A program made the translations under genes and the position numbers. Shown one piece after another: positions 7,483 through 16,409 of a stretch of DNA of 64,000 nt; position 1 is the stretch's first letter; each line of letters begins with the position of its first letter. The notes under the pieces were generated by a model. The model searched no databases, had not been told where the DNA came from, and was given only the letters and a program-made list of their open reading frames with translations. Origin of the DNA: Bacteroidota bacterium (lineage in GTDB: Bacteria; Bacteroidota; Bacteroidia; Palsa-965); assembly GCA_006218065.1 (NCBI GenBank), contig VBWE01000025.1:47063-111062 (forward strand). The letters are read 5' to 3'.

Positions 7483-10221
7483 TTATTTCTGACGAACCAT
7501 CTTTTTCGAATCGATGATTTTTCCGTCGGCCACAAGCGTATACGTATAAACACCGTTGCTCAGATCATCGGCAAACACCTGGAGTACGCCTTTTCCGTGC
7601 CCCTGCAGTTCGGCTACTTTAATCAGTTTGCCTTCCTTGTTGTAGAAAAGCATCTGCGCTTTCTGCACATTGTCGGGCAGGAAATAACCGATTTCGGTTT
7701 GCTCGGCGAAAGGATTCGGAACGTTCTGATCGAGTATCACGTTCTGTACATCGGAAAGCGTTACGCTGCCGGTCATGTTCTGGTTATTATTCACACCCGG
7801 GTTGCCGCGAAGTTCGTTCACCTGGTTCTGTAAATCCGCGATGAGCTTCTGCTGTTGCTTCATACCGTCGGTGAGCAGGGCGATGAAGCCGAGGTAGTGC
7901 ACTCCTTTAAGCGGCAGGTTTTCGTGGATGGTGTTCCCAAGCGAATCACGGCTACCCGGTACCACGATGGTTTGCGTGAGATCGGGAAGCACTTTTTCCA
8001 CTTCCTGGGCGATGAAGCCATACTGCATCTGCGACGAAAGATTCACACGACCGTTAAATTCCTCCGCTTTGTAATTGTATGTAACCGGGTTAAGTTTTTC
8101 GATAAGTTCGAGCGAATTCGTAATCGGCTTTACATCTTTTTTAATGGACGCATCGGACAGGTTCGTATATCCCCCGGTATGCACAAGGTCTCCGTTGAAA
8201 AAACCGGCATAGAACGGGCCGCCGGGAGGGCCGCTGCTCAGGCTCTGCGCTTCACCGTAAACAGCGTAGTTCGGAACAGTACCGGTAACAGGCCCGAAAA
8301 TCTTCCCGGCTACACCGTAGTTGGCCAATGTGGAAAAGGCGTTTGAGTTGGTGAACAGTCCGCCGTAACTTTCTGCTCCGCCACGGGCAAATCCGCCGGC
8401 CGCAACAAAAGTTCCCGTAGTAACACCGGAACCGTCGGCTGTGGCCGAGAGCCCGGTATTGCTTCCTGTGCCGCGGCGGGCCTGCGCCAGCACACCTACG
8501 TTGTTCACACTAAGATCGGAATATGAACGGCCGACCACACCGATGTTCAGGTTGATACCGTTTGCACCGCCGGCAGTTCCCATAACACCGATCTGTGCAG
8601 GCGTAGCTCCGAAATAAAAATATCCCGGGAAAGGAACCGTATAAGATGCATTCGCACTCATCAGTCCGCCGATGGAAAGCGGGAAAATAGCTGACGGTTC
8701 GTTGATCACGTGAAGTTTCGCGAACGGGCTCGGGCCGGTGCAGGGCGCCATACCGATTCCCACGTTGTTAGTACCGAGCGCAGGCGAAGCCGGATCGGTG
8801 AAAGTCAGCGAAAGATCATTCATCGGGATTTCGGTATGGTGTGTGAGTTGGCCGGGATTGCCGGGAGCACAAACCGTTTGACCGAGTTGTACATTTCCGG
8901 CGGGATTGATCGTGGCGCCATTATCGGCTGTAACGGCGGCGGCAGGTGCGGCAGGAACATAAATCACATCACCGTTACCGTCAACCGAAAGCACACCAAC
9001 ACCCGGGTTGGGAGTAGGTACAAGTATGCTGCTGTTCATATCACGAAAACGCAGGCCGCTGGAAGTGGGCGTGGGTACAAGCGAAGCCGTGTTGATCTCC
9101 AGCGAATTCAGCGGACCAGTGGGATCGCCGGACAAGCCGATACCTACACGCATTACGTTGTTGCCGAGAATCATCGTATTGTTTTGCGTAACCACGGTGT
9201 TTGCACCTATGGCAACAGCATTGTTCCGGTTAGCTGCAGAAACCGTTGAACCGAGACCGATCAGTACGTTGTTATCGCCGATACTCAGGCCGAAACCAAG
9301 AAAACCAGCCTGGCGGCCGATCACAACGTTGCCGTTTCCTGTCGTGTGATTAATCGCGGCACGCTGGCCGAGAAATACGTTATCAACTCCGACAGTTGTT
9401 CGCCGGCCCGCTTCGGAACCCAGAAATACATTCCGGCTTCCCGTAGTAATCGCTCCGCCCGAGAAGAAACCGATGAACGTATTGTCCGTAATGTTGGTGA
9501 AAAACGCACCGCCGGTATTCGTACCCATAAATACACACCGGTTGGCTATACTGCCCACAGCGCCATGACCGGCATGCGAACCCAGGTAACTGTTGTTCGA
9601 TCCGTTGGACTGTTGCCAGCCGCAATGTTCCCCGATAAACGTATTGCTGTTCCCGGCAAGCATATTCATGCCCGCATCAGCTCCTACATAAGTATCGAAA
9701 CGGCCGTTCACACTGATCATACCCGCCCGTGAACCGATAAACGTATTGCGGTCACCGGTAGTATTGGCAGAACCTGCACCGAAACCCATAAACACGTTGT
9801 CGTTACTGCCATTTACCAAACCGGCATTTTCACCTACAAGAAGATTCCGCAATCCAAAAATCTGCAGCACGGGAATTCCGTTGATGCGATAACCCGTATT
9901 CAGCGAAGGCGGACGCACGTTAATATCGTCTATCACATCAAGACGGAAAGCCGGGGCAGTGAAAGCATTACCGATACCTACAAAACCGCCTCCCGCACCA
10001 CCGCCTGAAGCAATGAACATGCGCTGCGTTCCGCCTGTGAAAATATTAAGCGGTTGTTCAGCGGGAATAGCGGCAGCGGAGGTACCGAGAATATTCGTTT
10101 GACCCGGGCCTGCTAACGTATTTAACGCTACCGTAGACCAAAACGGTTGACCGAAATTGTCAAGGGAACAGGCGAGACTTAAAGCAAGCACAAAGCCTGC
10201 TTTACATAGCTTTTTTTTCAT
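7483..10221 (-). CDS. Tail-fibre-like surface protein with S74 chaperone domain and T9SS type A tail
   Basis: 912 aa with a signal peptide (KLCKAGFVLALSLACSLDNFGQ). Residues about 125-355 are YadA/Hia-type head repeats (VFMGFGAGSANTTGDRN, TFIGSRAGM, VFLGSEAGRRTT, VVIGRQAGFL), which form trimeric left-handed beta rolls. The region around 686-760 is a Peptidase_S74 intramolecular chaperone domain (SDASIKKDVKPI, NPVTYNYKAEEF, QYGFIAQEVEKVLPDL), which in phage fibres drives trimerisation and may self-cleave. A coiled coil follows (QQQKLIADLQNQVNEL). The last 80 residues are a T9SS type A sorting domain (LDQNVPNPFAEQTEIGYFLP, LSNGVYTYTLVADGK). The protein is probably a trimeric surface adhesin. 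It has its own promoter candidate and terminator and is flanked by 19-bp direct repeats. Confidence 0.88.
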   Translation of the reverse strand: MKKKLCKAGFVLALSLACSLDNFGQPFWSTVALNTLAGPGQTNILGTSAAAIPAEQPLNIFTGGTQRMFIASGGGAGGGFVGIGNAFTAPAFRLDVIDDINVRPPSLNTGYRINGIPVLQIFGLRNLLVGENAGLVNGSNDNVFMGFGAGSANTTGDRNTFIGSRAGMISVNGRFDTYVGADAGMNMLAGNSNTFIGEHCGWQQSNGSNNSYLGSHAGHGAVGSIANRCVFMGTNTGGAFFTNITDNTFIGFFSGGAITTGSRNVFLGSEAGRRTTVGVDNVFLGQRAAINHTTGNGNVVIGRQAGFLGFGLSIGDNNVLIGLGSTVSAANRNNAVAIGANTVVTQNNTMILGNNVMRVGIGLSGDPTGPLNSLEINTASLVPTPTSSGLRFRDMNSSILVPTPNPGVGVLSVDGNGDVIYVPAAPAAAVTADNGATINPAGNVQLGQTVCAPGNPGQLTHHTEIPMNDLSLTFTDPASPALGTNNVGIGMAPCTGPSPFAKLHVINEPSAIFPLSIGGLMSANASYTVPFPGYFYFGATPAQIGVMGTAGGANGINLNIGVVGRSYSDLSVNNVGVLAQARRGTGSNTGLSATADGSGVTTGTFVAAGGFARGGAESYGGLFTNSNAFSTLANYGVAGKIFGPVTGTVPNYAVYGEAQSLSSGPPGGPFYAGFFNGDLVHTGGYTNLSDASIKKDVKPITNSLELIEKLNPVTYNYKAEEFNGRVNLSSQMQYGFIAQEVEKVLPDLTQTIVVPGSRDSLGNTIHENLPLKGVHYLGFIALLTDGMKQQQKLIADLQNQVNELRGNPGVNNNQNMTGSVTLSDVQNVILDQNVPNPFAEQTEIGYFLPDNVQKAQMLFYNKEGKLIKVAELQGHGKGVLQVFADDLSNGVYTYTLVADGKIIDSKKMVRQK

Positions 10222-10286
10222 GGGGATCTGTTATTAAAATTTTAATTGATGGATTACTGGTTAAACAGGAACATGTCTATTTGATC

Positions 10287-10317
10287 GAAATATAATATTG
10301 TTTTCGTAAAAAACAAC
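10287..10317 (-). promoter_or_regulatory. Candidate Bacteroidota promoter for the S74 fibre gene
   Basis: On the minus strand GTTG (plus 10314-10317) is followed after 19 nt by TATATTTC (plus 10287-10294), close to the TTG / TAnnTTTG pair used by Bacteroidota sigma-A. It lies 66 bp upstream of the ATG at 10221. Confidence 0.45.
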
Positions 10318-10420
10318 TTTACCAGTGATATTGATACCCGATACTATTATACCGGGGAAACTGACCACAGCACATGCCGGATATGACTACCGGCCGGTGA
10401 TTCAGGCCAGTAAACTATTC

Positions 10421-10451
10421 TTGACTCGCATCCCCAATTCCCTTACATTTA
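10421..10451 (+). promoter_or_regulatory. Candidate promoter for the Asp-box gene
   Basis: TTG at 10421-10423, a 20-nt spacer and TACATTTA at 10444-10451 resemble TTG / TAnnTTTG. The ATG follows 13 bp later, giving a short leader typical of this phylum. Confidence 0.45.
10422..10440. repeat. 19-bp direct repeat, right copy
   Basis: TGACTCGCATCCCCAATTC, one mismatch from the copy at 7379-7397. It overlaps the -33 part of the candidate promoter of the plus-strand gene at 10465. Confidence 0.8.
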
Positions 10452-10464
10452 TTCTTTTCCGCCC

Positions 10465-12027
10465 ATGACAAAAAAACTACTCCTCCTTCCTGCCCTGCTG
10501 TTCATGCAACAGATCGCGCAGGCGCAGATCACCAATGTACTTGTGGATAATTCTGCGAGCGACGGCGAATGCACCATCATCATCAACGGCAGCGACCCGA
10601 GCCAGGTACTCGCGGCGACCAACCCGGATGTGATTTACCGCTCGTCGGATGGCGGGCTGACCTGGACGGAAGCAAACGTGTCACCGTTTTCAACGGTCAG
10701 CCTGATCGGGGATGTGGCGCTGGCTACGGACAATGCCGGGCGTTACTATTTCCAGTCACTCGACGCAAGTTATCTTTTCCGGCAGTTGCGTTCGTCAGAC
10801 AACGGCGTGACCTGGAATACGGAAACGGCTTTCGGTGACGCGGGCTGGGTAGAAGATAAAAACTGGCTCACCTGCGACCGCGTTCCGGGCTCGCCTTACA
10901 ACGGAAGAATTTATTGTGCCTGGACACGCCGAAGCAACGGACCTTCCGATCCCGGCTATATTTTCCTGAATCATTCCGCGGATGCAGGACAAACCTGGGT
11001 GCCTCGCGATACGCTTGACATCGTACAGGTAAGTCCTGCCGTTCCGCCCATCGGAACGGGGCTTGCCGTGGGACCTGCGGGCGAAATCAGTGTAACCTGG
11101 GGCGGCGGATCGCCGAACAGGATTTATCACAAACGTTCTACCGACGGCGGATCAACCTGGCCTGCTTCGCCGGTGATCGTGGATGTGAACGTGCAGCCCG
11201 CAAACGATTATTACGATTATATCCAGCACCCGATCAGCTTTTCCGCGCAGTTTACTTCATTAGCCTGCGACGCCAGCGGCGGACCGAATAACGGGAACCT
11301 GTATTGCGTCTGGGACGATGTGCGGAACGGTCCGAACAACGCGGATATTTTCCTGGCGCGCTCCACCGACGGCGGGCAAACCTGGGCTACACAGCGCATC
11401 AACGACGATACCACCACGCGGAACCAGGTCGTTCCTACCGTGGCCGTTGATCCCGGCTCGGGCTGGGTTTTTGTTTCGTACCTCGACGCGCGCCTGAATA
11501 CCGACAGCTTTGACGATACGCTGCATTATTACCTCGCCTGGTCGACCGACGGCGGGCAAACGTTTCACAATATCCAGGTGAGCCAACAGGCATCCACCAT
11601 CCAGAATATCCATTCCGATTACATGGGCATGGATGCGCTCGGCGGAAAAGTCTGCCTGCTTTGGGTGGGCGGTGTGCAGTGGCAGAAAACCTGGTCGTCG
11701 TGCATTCCGCAAACCGTTTTACTGCCGCTGGCTGTCGCGCAGCAGGAAGCACAACCCGCGCTGGTGCTTTATCCCGCGGTACCGAATCCCGCCACCGATT
11801 TCACCGCTTTCGATTTCCAGGTTTCGGAAGAGACCGCGGTAACGCTTACCATCAGCGACCTGCAGGGAAAAACGCTCATCAAACCGGTGAACGGTACGCG
11901 TTATCTTCCCGGGCGGCACCAGGTGAAATTATTTCACAGCGAGGTCGATCTTCCCGCAGGAATTTACATCGCTACGGTAACCACACTGTACGGGCAGCAG
12001 AGCCGGAAGTTCATCGTTTCGAAATAG
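10465..12027 (+). CDS. Exported Asp-box (sialidase/BNR-like) beta-propeller protein with T9SS type A tail
   Basis: 520 aa with a signal peptide ending IAQAQ. At least six Asp-box motifs of the form SxDxGxTW are visible: SSDGGLTW (60-67), SSDNGVTW, SADAGQTW, STDGGSTW and two STDGGQTW. These mark the blade turns of a sialidase-like propeller. Catalytic sialidase residues (FRIP motif, Arg triad) are not evident, so glycosidase activity should not be assumed. Residues from about 430 are a T9SS type A sorting domain (LYPAVPNPATDFTAFDF, ISDLQGKTL, LPAGIYIATVTT). The product is most likely surface-attached or released. The gene is monocistronic and converges on the WD40 gene, with 9 bp between the stops. 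Confidence 0.82.
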   Translation: MTKKLLLLPALLFMQQIAQAQITNVLVDNSASDGECTIIINGSDPSQVLAATNPDVIYRSSDGGLTWTEANVSPFSTVSLIGDVALATDNAGRYYFQSLDASYLFRQLRSSDNGVTWNTETAFGDAGWVEDKNWLTCDRVPGSPYNGRIYCAWTRRSNGPSDPGYIFLNHSADAGQTWVPRDTLDIVQVSPAVPPIGTGLAVGPAGEISVTWGGGSPNRIYHKRSTDGGSTWPASPVIVDVNVQPANDYYDYIQHPISFSAQFTSLACDASGGPNNGNLYCVWDDVRNGPNNADIFLARSTDGGQTWATQRINDDTTTRNQVVPTVAVDPGSGWVFVSYLDARLNTDSFDDTLHYYLAWSTDGGQTFHNIQVSQQASTIQNIHSDYMGMDALGGKVCLLWVGGVQWQKTWSSCIPQTVLLPLAVAQQEAQPALVLYPAVPNPATDFTAFDFQVSEETAVTLTISDLQGKTLIKPVNGTRYLPGRHQVKLFHSEVDLPAGIYIATVTTLYGQQSRKFIVSK

Positions 12028-12036
12028 AGGCTGTAA

Positions 12037-12945
12037 CTATTGTTCTGACCGTATTCTCCACCCAAGAACGGAACGGTCATCGCCCGCGGAGATCAGCGCC
12101 GTTTCATTCCAGAGCAGGCGGTTCACGGAATTCATGTGGCCTTCGGATTTTTCTTTGCTGATGCGCAGTCCGAATCCGATTTTTTCCGCGTCCCAGATTT
12201 TTACGGTTTTGTCGCGGCTCGCTGTGGCGAATAATTTTCCGTCAGGCGAAAACACGATATCGTAAAGCGCATAATTATGCGCAGGAATGGAAATCATTTC
12301 CGCAAAATTATTCCGGCAATCCCAGGCTTTGAGGTGCGCATCTTTCCCGCCGCTCAGCAGGTAATGCCCCTGCGGATGGTAGCAAACGGCATTGACCGAT
12401 CCATCGTGCGCGGCAAATACGTTTGTTTCCTGCAGGCCGGGAAGTTCGATCACGTGCACATTTCCATCGCCGGCAGCAACGGCGATTTCTTTTTCCTGCG
12501 GATGAACGGCGATGCTGCGCACTTTGCCCACGGCAATCTTTCGCGACGCCAGCAATGTTAACTTTTCCAGGCTGCAAACGGCCAGTTGTCCGTCGCCGCC
12601 GGCAGTGAAAAACAAACCGCGCGCGTGCGAATAGCGGATATCGAATACCTGCGCCGTGTGCAGCCGCAGTATTTTAATTTCCTGCTTCTGCGCAAGATCG
12701 ATCACGTGGATACTTCCGGCGCCTGTTCCGGCCAGCAGCAGGTTCAGCTCCCGGGCAAAACAAAGGCTGTACACCGGGGCCGGCAGTTGCGCCGATAATT
12801 TGCCGGGAGCGTTCTTCACCAGGTCCCAGCTGGTGATAAAACGGTCGCTGCTGCCACTCAGAACGATTTCCGGCGACAGGAATTCCAGCGCATAAACCGC
12901 ACCGGCATGACCGGTAAACGCATATTTTTTTTCAGCGAGGAGCAT
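12037..12945 (-). CDS. WD40-repeat protein
   Basis: 302 aa of WD40 repeats with GH and WD-like dipeptides: FTGHAGAVYALEFLS, ITSWDLV, LHTAQVFDIRY, AAHDGSVNAVCYHPQGHYLLSGGKDAHLKAWD, ISIPAHNYALYDIVFSPDGKLFATASRDKTVKIWD shown by its ends ISIPAHNY and KTVKIWD, and a final EGHMNSVNRLLW. The repeat number fits one seven-bladed propeller. There is no signal peptide, so it is cytoplasmic and probably a protein-binding scaffold. Stand-alone WD40 proteins of this size are conserved in Bacteroidota without a known role. It is divergent from the gene at 12991, with 45 bp between starts. Confidence 0.85.
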   Translation of the reverse strand: MLLAEKKYAFTGHAGAVYALEFLSPEIVLSGSSDRFITSWDLVKNAPGKLSAQLPAPVYSLCFARELNLLLAGTGAGSIHVIDLAQKQEIKILRLHTAQVFDIRYSHARGLFFTAGGDGQLAVCSLEKLTLLASRKIAVGKVRSIAVHPQEKEIAVAAGDGNVHVIELPGLQETNVFAAHDGSVNAVCYHPQGHYLLSGGKDAHLKAWDCRNNFAEMISIPAHNYALYDIVFSPDGKLFATASRDKTVKIWDAEKIGFGLRISKEKSEGHMNSVNRLLWNETALISAGDDRSVLGWRIRSEQ

Positions 12946-12990
12946 GCGTAAAGTTCGTTTTTCCTTTCCAATTTGTAACTTTCAGTCGTT

Positions 12991-13581
12991 TTGGAAAAGA
13001 AAAACTACCCTTTCCCCGACGCGGAACTCCAGTCCGAAAGCCCGGTTACAAAAGCATTCCGGGCGGCGGGCGTCCGTTTTCTTCACGCGGCATTCGATCA
13101 TGTTCATACGCTGAAATACCGGCGCAATTCAGGCAAAGACGATTGCCGGCTGGTGCTGAAAGAACAATGCGGCACCTGCAGCACCAAGCACGCGCTGCTG
13201 ATCGAACTCGTACAGGAAAATAAAATTCCCGGCTTCCAGCTCATGCAGTGCATGTTCCGGCTGAGCGACGAAACCGTTCCGGGAGTCGGGAAAATTCTCG
13301 AGCCGTTCGGGCTCAACTACATTCCGGAAATTCACAATTACATTGCGTACAACGGCGAAATGGTCGATATTACATCTCCTGCCCTGCGACCGGTTCCCGC
13401 AGAACTTCAGCAGCACATCAAAGCCGTAGCGCCTGTTTCGATCACCAAGGCAAAAATGAAAGATCACCAGGAGCACCTGAAAAAATGGCGCGAGAAAAGT
13501 CCCGATGCGAAAGCGCTCCCGCTGGAAACGCTCTGGAAAATCCGTGAGGCCTGTATTGTGCGGTTGGGGGAATTACTTTAA
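12991..13581 (+). CDS. Transglutaminase-like Cys-His-Asp protein, function unknown
   Basis: 196 aa, TTG start; no in-frame ATG exists until residue 84 or so, well past conserved-looking sequence. A TAACTTTC element at 12976-12983 would place the transcription start almost at the start codon, so the message may be leaderless. The sequence has a plausible papain/transglutaminase triad: Cys63 in QCGTCSTKHALL (compare GDCKDMA in transglutaminases), His115 in EIHNYIAYNG and Asp126 in MVDITSP. There is no signal peptide and no membrane segment, so the protein is cytoplasmic. The fold call comes from the spacing and context of these three residues. Substrate unknown. Confidence 0.65.
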   Translation: MEKKNYPFPDAELQSESPVTKAFRAAGVRFLHAAFDHVHTLKYRRNSGKDDCRLVLKEQCGTCSTKHALLIELVQENKIPGFQLMQCMFRLSDETVPGVGKILEPFGLNYIPEIHNYIAYNGEMVDITSPALRPVPAELQQHIKAVAPVSITKAKMKDHQEHLKKWREKSPDAKALPLETLWKIREACIVRLGELL

Positions 13582-13611
13582 TCCGAGGGAAAAGTTCATC
13601 CCGGCAATCAA

Positions 13612-13619
13612 TATCTTTG
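13612..13619 (+). promoter_or_regulatory. -7 element TATCTTTG upstream of 13635
   Basis: An exact TAnnTTTG match 15 bp before the ATG at 13635. It overlaps a possible upstream TTG codon at 13617, which rules that codon out as the start. No convincing -33 TTTG is visible. Confidence 0.5.
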
Positions 13620-13634
13620 CTAAAATCCAGCTTT

Positions 13635-14525
13635 ATGATACGCAACATCTTCCTGGCATTATATCTCCTCTTTTCCTTGTCAGCCTCAGCAATCATCGAT
13701 GTGGGTCCGCTCTCAGACAAAGAAGTTGCAGCGATGGAATCCAAAAAAGAATTGCTCTTCATTACAGGAGTTAAGCTTAACGATATTCCGTGGGAGCAAT
13801 ATGACAGCGTCCTTAAAAAACTCGATAAGTATGAACATGTGACGATTATTTCGGCTGACCAAAAAGAAGATTACCTCCGCGAAGACAAAGGGAATAAATA
13901 TCTTATTCTTGAAGGGACACTAGGCGAGGGACGATATACCTCGCAGGGAAAATCAGGCAGTACGGTAAATAAATTTACGCTCGAATACCTTGAATTGTAT
14001 TTTTTTAATGACAACAAGAAAGTATCCGCCGGAGTAATTTACCTGCAAAGGTATCGGCTGCTGAATAAGCACATGTCTCCCGGGGTCTTACACGTTATGC
14101 TTACCTCTTTGATTGACATGGCTTTGCAAAAGAAAAAGTTAAACCCGGCCGATAAATATGAAGCGGACGAAGCATTGGCAGGGCTAAAGAATGAGACACT
14201 TTATATCCCCGACTATTGCCTTGCAGAAACCGATTGGAAAAACAGCGGACTGTTGACCGGCAAGCTGAATGATGCTCAGACAATCCTCAAAGATTATTCA
14301 TTTCAGTACAAAGTGGTAACTGCTGAAGAGTTAGAAAAACTTCTTGCCGCGAAGAAAGTAAAATACTTCATGACAAACGGCTATACGATGTACCCCGGGT
14401 ACGTTTTTGTAAGCATCTATGATGTCAAAAACTCAAGCTTGATATATTCGAGAAGTGCATTGGCTTATCACATGCAGGCCGGAGGAGTCAAGCGTCTTGT
14501 TTCGGCCATCAAGAAAACGGAATAG
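13635..14525 (+). CDS. Exported protein of unknown function
   Basis: 296 aa from ATG 13635, beginning with a signal peptide (MIRNIFLALYLLFSLSASA). The mature part has no motif I recognise. It contains mixed alpha/beta sequence with NKHMSPGVLHVMLTSLIDMA near 140 and a Lys-rich C-terminus. A TTG six codons upstream lies inside the -7 promoter element and is rejected. The gene is AT-richer than its neighbours. It converges with the lipoprotein gene at 14540, with 14 bp between the stops. Confidence 0.65.
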   Translation: MIRNIFLALYLLFSLSASAIIDVGPLSDKEVAAMESKKELLFITGVKLNDIPWEQYDSVLKKLDKYEHVTIISADQKEDYLREDKGNKYLILEGTLGEGRYTSQGKSGSTVNKFTLEYLELYFFNDNKKVSAGVIYLQRYRLLNKHMSPGVLHVMLTSLIDMALQKKKLNPADKYEADEALAGLKNETLYIPDYCLAETDWKNSGLLTGKLNDAQTILKDYSFQYKVVTAEELEKLLAAKKVKYFMTNGYTMYPGYVFVSIYDVKNSSLIYSRSALAYHMQAGGVKRLVSAIKKTE

Positions 14526-14539
14526 TTATAATATCCCGG

Positions 14540-15646
14540 CTACTCTATCTTTTCCAGGTTTATATATTTCCCGTTTTCTTTCGGGAGAATGTATGTATTC
14601 CAAAAATCATCGTCTTTGATTATCATATTTCCAAAAGTCCAGCCGGAAAGAAAGTTCCTGTAAAAATCATAAACCGTTGTATTTGGAAAATTCCCATTGA
14701 CAACTGGGCTGGTCTTTTTCCAGGTAAATCCTTGTTTCACAATATCGGCCTCCAGTTCCAGGTAGAAATAACTGAAGATTTTTTTCCCGGCCGTATCCGT
14801 ATGCATCGACGAAAATATAAACCGGTCCATCTCCATGGAAATGACCGAACCGCTGAACTTGTCGAATAATCCCGAAGCATACAGTTCCGGGTTACGAGCC
14901 ATAATTTGGACTTTATGCTCTTTCAACCAGTTTTCTGCCGCGGTTATTGCTTTTCGCCTGTAGGGCCACATGCCGCTTGCCACGATCACGGGATAACCTT
15001 CGTAAGCCGGCCATATCGACAAATAGTTTTCGGCCCGTACCGGTAAAAACCGGACGCCCCTTCCGCCGCGTTTCCAATATTCATACTTTTCGTTTTCCCG
15101 GTTCTCGAAAAAAAGTTCCCTGCTTAAGGTGTACCAGGCATAATCATCCTGCGCGGCCGGTTTATTTCCATCATAAAAACTGGTGAAGTCCGTATCGTAA
15201 TACCATTTGCCTTTATATTCCATTCCCCACAAATGATACCCGTAGAATTCCGCATCGCCGGGCTTCTTTGCAGTTTGAACGGTTAATGAACGCGCTTTTT
15301 TTTGTATGATTTTATAGCCCGGATCATTTTCCCCGACGATAAATAATGCGATAAACCTGCTGCTGTCAGGCGAAGAAATGAATTTATAACAATGCTCCGC
15401 GATGATCAACGTATCCAGCCACGTTTCCACCTGCTTCAGCGAGGCGGGAATTTTATTGTACCTCTTTTTGAAGTCAGCCCATTGTGCCGTACTCGGATCA
15501 TGTTTTAATTTTTTACCTCCCCAGGCATAATACGGATCCCATACCCCTTGGTATCCTTTCGGCTTTTTGGATGTATGAAGAGATGAAAAACACGACTGCA
15601 GCAAACAGATGGGGAGAAGAAACAGGGTTAAAAAGCGAAACTTCAT
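14540..15646 (-). CDS. Putative lipoprotein, function unknown
   Basis: 369 aa from the ATG at 15646, which gives a lipoprotein signal peptide (MKFRFLTLFLLPICLLQSC, lipobox LLQSC). A longer reading from 15715 would start inside pgeF and is unlikely. The mature protein contains YQGVWDPYYAWGGKK, a WYDTDF stretch and several Trp/Tyr-rich strands, but no domain I recognise. It lies 38 bp downstream of pgeF on the same strand and may be cotranscribed with it. Confidence 0.65.
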   Translation of the reverse strand: MKFRFLTLFLLPICLLQSCFSSLHTSKKPKGYQGVWDPYYAWGGKKLKHDPSTAQWADFKKRYNKIPASLKQVETWLDTLIIAEHCYKFISSPDSSRFIALFIVGENDPGYKIIQKKARSLTVQTAKKPGDAEFYGYHLWGMEYKGKWYYDTDFTSFYDGNKPAAQDDYAWYTLSRELFFENRENEKYEYWKRGGRGVRFLPVRAENYLSIWPAYEGYPVIVASGMWPYRRKAITAAENWLKEHKVQIMARNPELYASGLFDKFSGSVISMEMDRFIFSSMHTDTAGKKIFSYFYLELEADIVKQGFTWKKTSPVVNGNFPNTTVYDFYRNFLSGWTFGNMIIKDDDFWNTYILPKENGKYINLEKIE

Positions 15647-15684
15647 GTTATAAATGTAGCCCATATTCCCGTTGGGAATAAGGA

Positions 15685-16407
15685 TTACGCTGACTTCATC
15701 CCGATTACGCCCCACAACCTCCCGGTAACACCTTTATCGCGCCGGTGTGAAAAGAAATCATCTTCCGTAGTACATCGGTTCAGCATCCAGATATTATTTT
15801 CTGCAATCCCGCTTTCCAGCAGCACCGTGCGATTGGCTTCCAGCAGGTCGAGGTGTATCCCGCTGAAACAGGTTTCCGGGAAATTTTCGCTGCGGAATTT
15901 CGTGATCAGTTCCTCGCCCACTTCGTAATTCGCGCACGAAATTCCCGGACCGATGGCTATGCGGATGCGGGAACTTTCCGCGCCGAGCGAAATCATTTTT
16001 TCAATCGTGCGCATGGCGATCCGCCCCAGCGTACCTTTCCAGCCCGCATGCGCCGCACCGATCACGCCGGCCTGTGCATCTTCGAAAAGCAGCGGGTAGC
16101 AATCGGCGGCGCCGATGGCGAGCAAAATTCCTTTTTCGTTCGTAACGAGCGCGTCGCCGGTTTGCACGCCGGGTTTGGCCTGCAGTACATCCGTGCCGTG
16201 TACCTGGTGCAGCCGCGCCACCTGCGTGATATCGAAGCCGAGCGCGGCGGCGAACAGCTTCCGGTTCGCGTCGATATACTCCTGCCGGTCGAGCGTTCCG
16301 CCTAAGTTCAGGCTGTGAAACGGCTCCTGCGAAACGCCGCCGTGACGCGTACTGAAAGCATGCGTGAAGCTGAAATGCGGCGCGGTAAGAAAAACAGGCT
16401 GGCTCAT
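15685..16407 (-). CDS. pgeF: Peptidoglycan editing factor PgeF / YfiH laccase-domain protein
   Basis: 240 aa, full length for the YfiH/PgeF (formerly DUF152, polyphenol oxidase) family. Family signatures are present: FSTRHGGVSQEPFHSLNLGG near the N-terminus, RLHQVHGTDV, AADCYPLLFED with the metal-site Cys, AAHAGWKGTLGRIAMRTIEKM with the key His, and GPGISCANYEVGEE. In E. coli PgeF removes wrongly incorporated non-L-Ala residues from UDP-MurNAc precursors; related proteins act as purine nucleoside phosphorylases. It is cytoplasmic. The stop of the upstream membrane protein is 2 bp away, so they form an operon. Confidence 0.92.
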   Translation of the reverse strand: MSQPVFLTAPHFSFTHAFSTRHGGVSQEPFHSLNLGGTLDRQEYIDANRKLFAAALGFDITQVARLHQVHGTDVLQAKPGVQTGDALVTNEKGILLAIGAADCYPLLFEDAQAGVIGAAHAGWKGTLGRIAMRTIEKMISLGAESSRIRIAIGPGISCANYEVGEELITKFRSENFPETCFSGIHLDLLEANRTVLLESGIAENNIWMLNRCTTEDDFFSHRRDKGVTGRLWGVIGMKSA

Positions 16408-16409
16408 TT

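Noticed and set aside
13617-13634. TTG start 18 bp upstream of 13635
   Set aside because: Overlaps the TATCTTTG promoter element and adds residues before the signal peptide.
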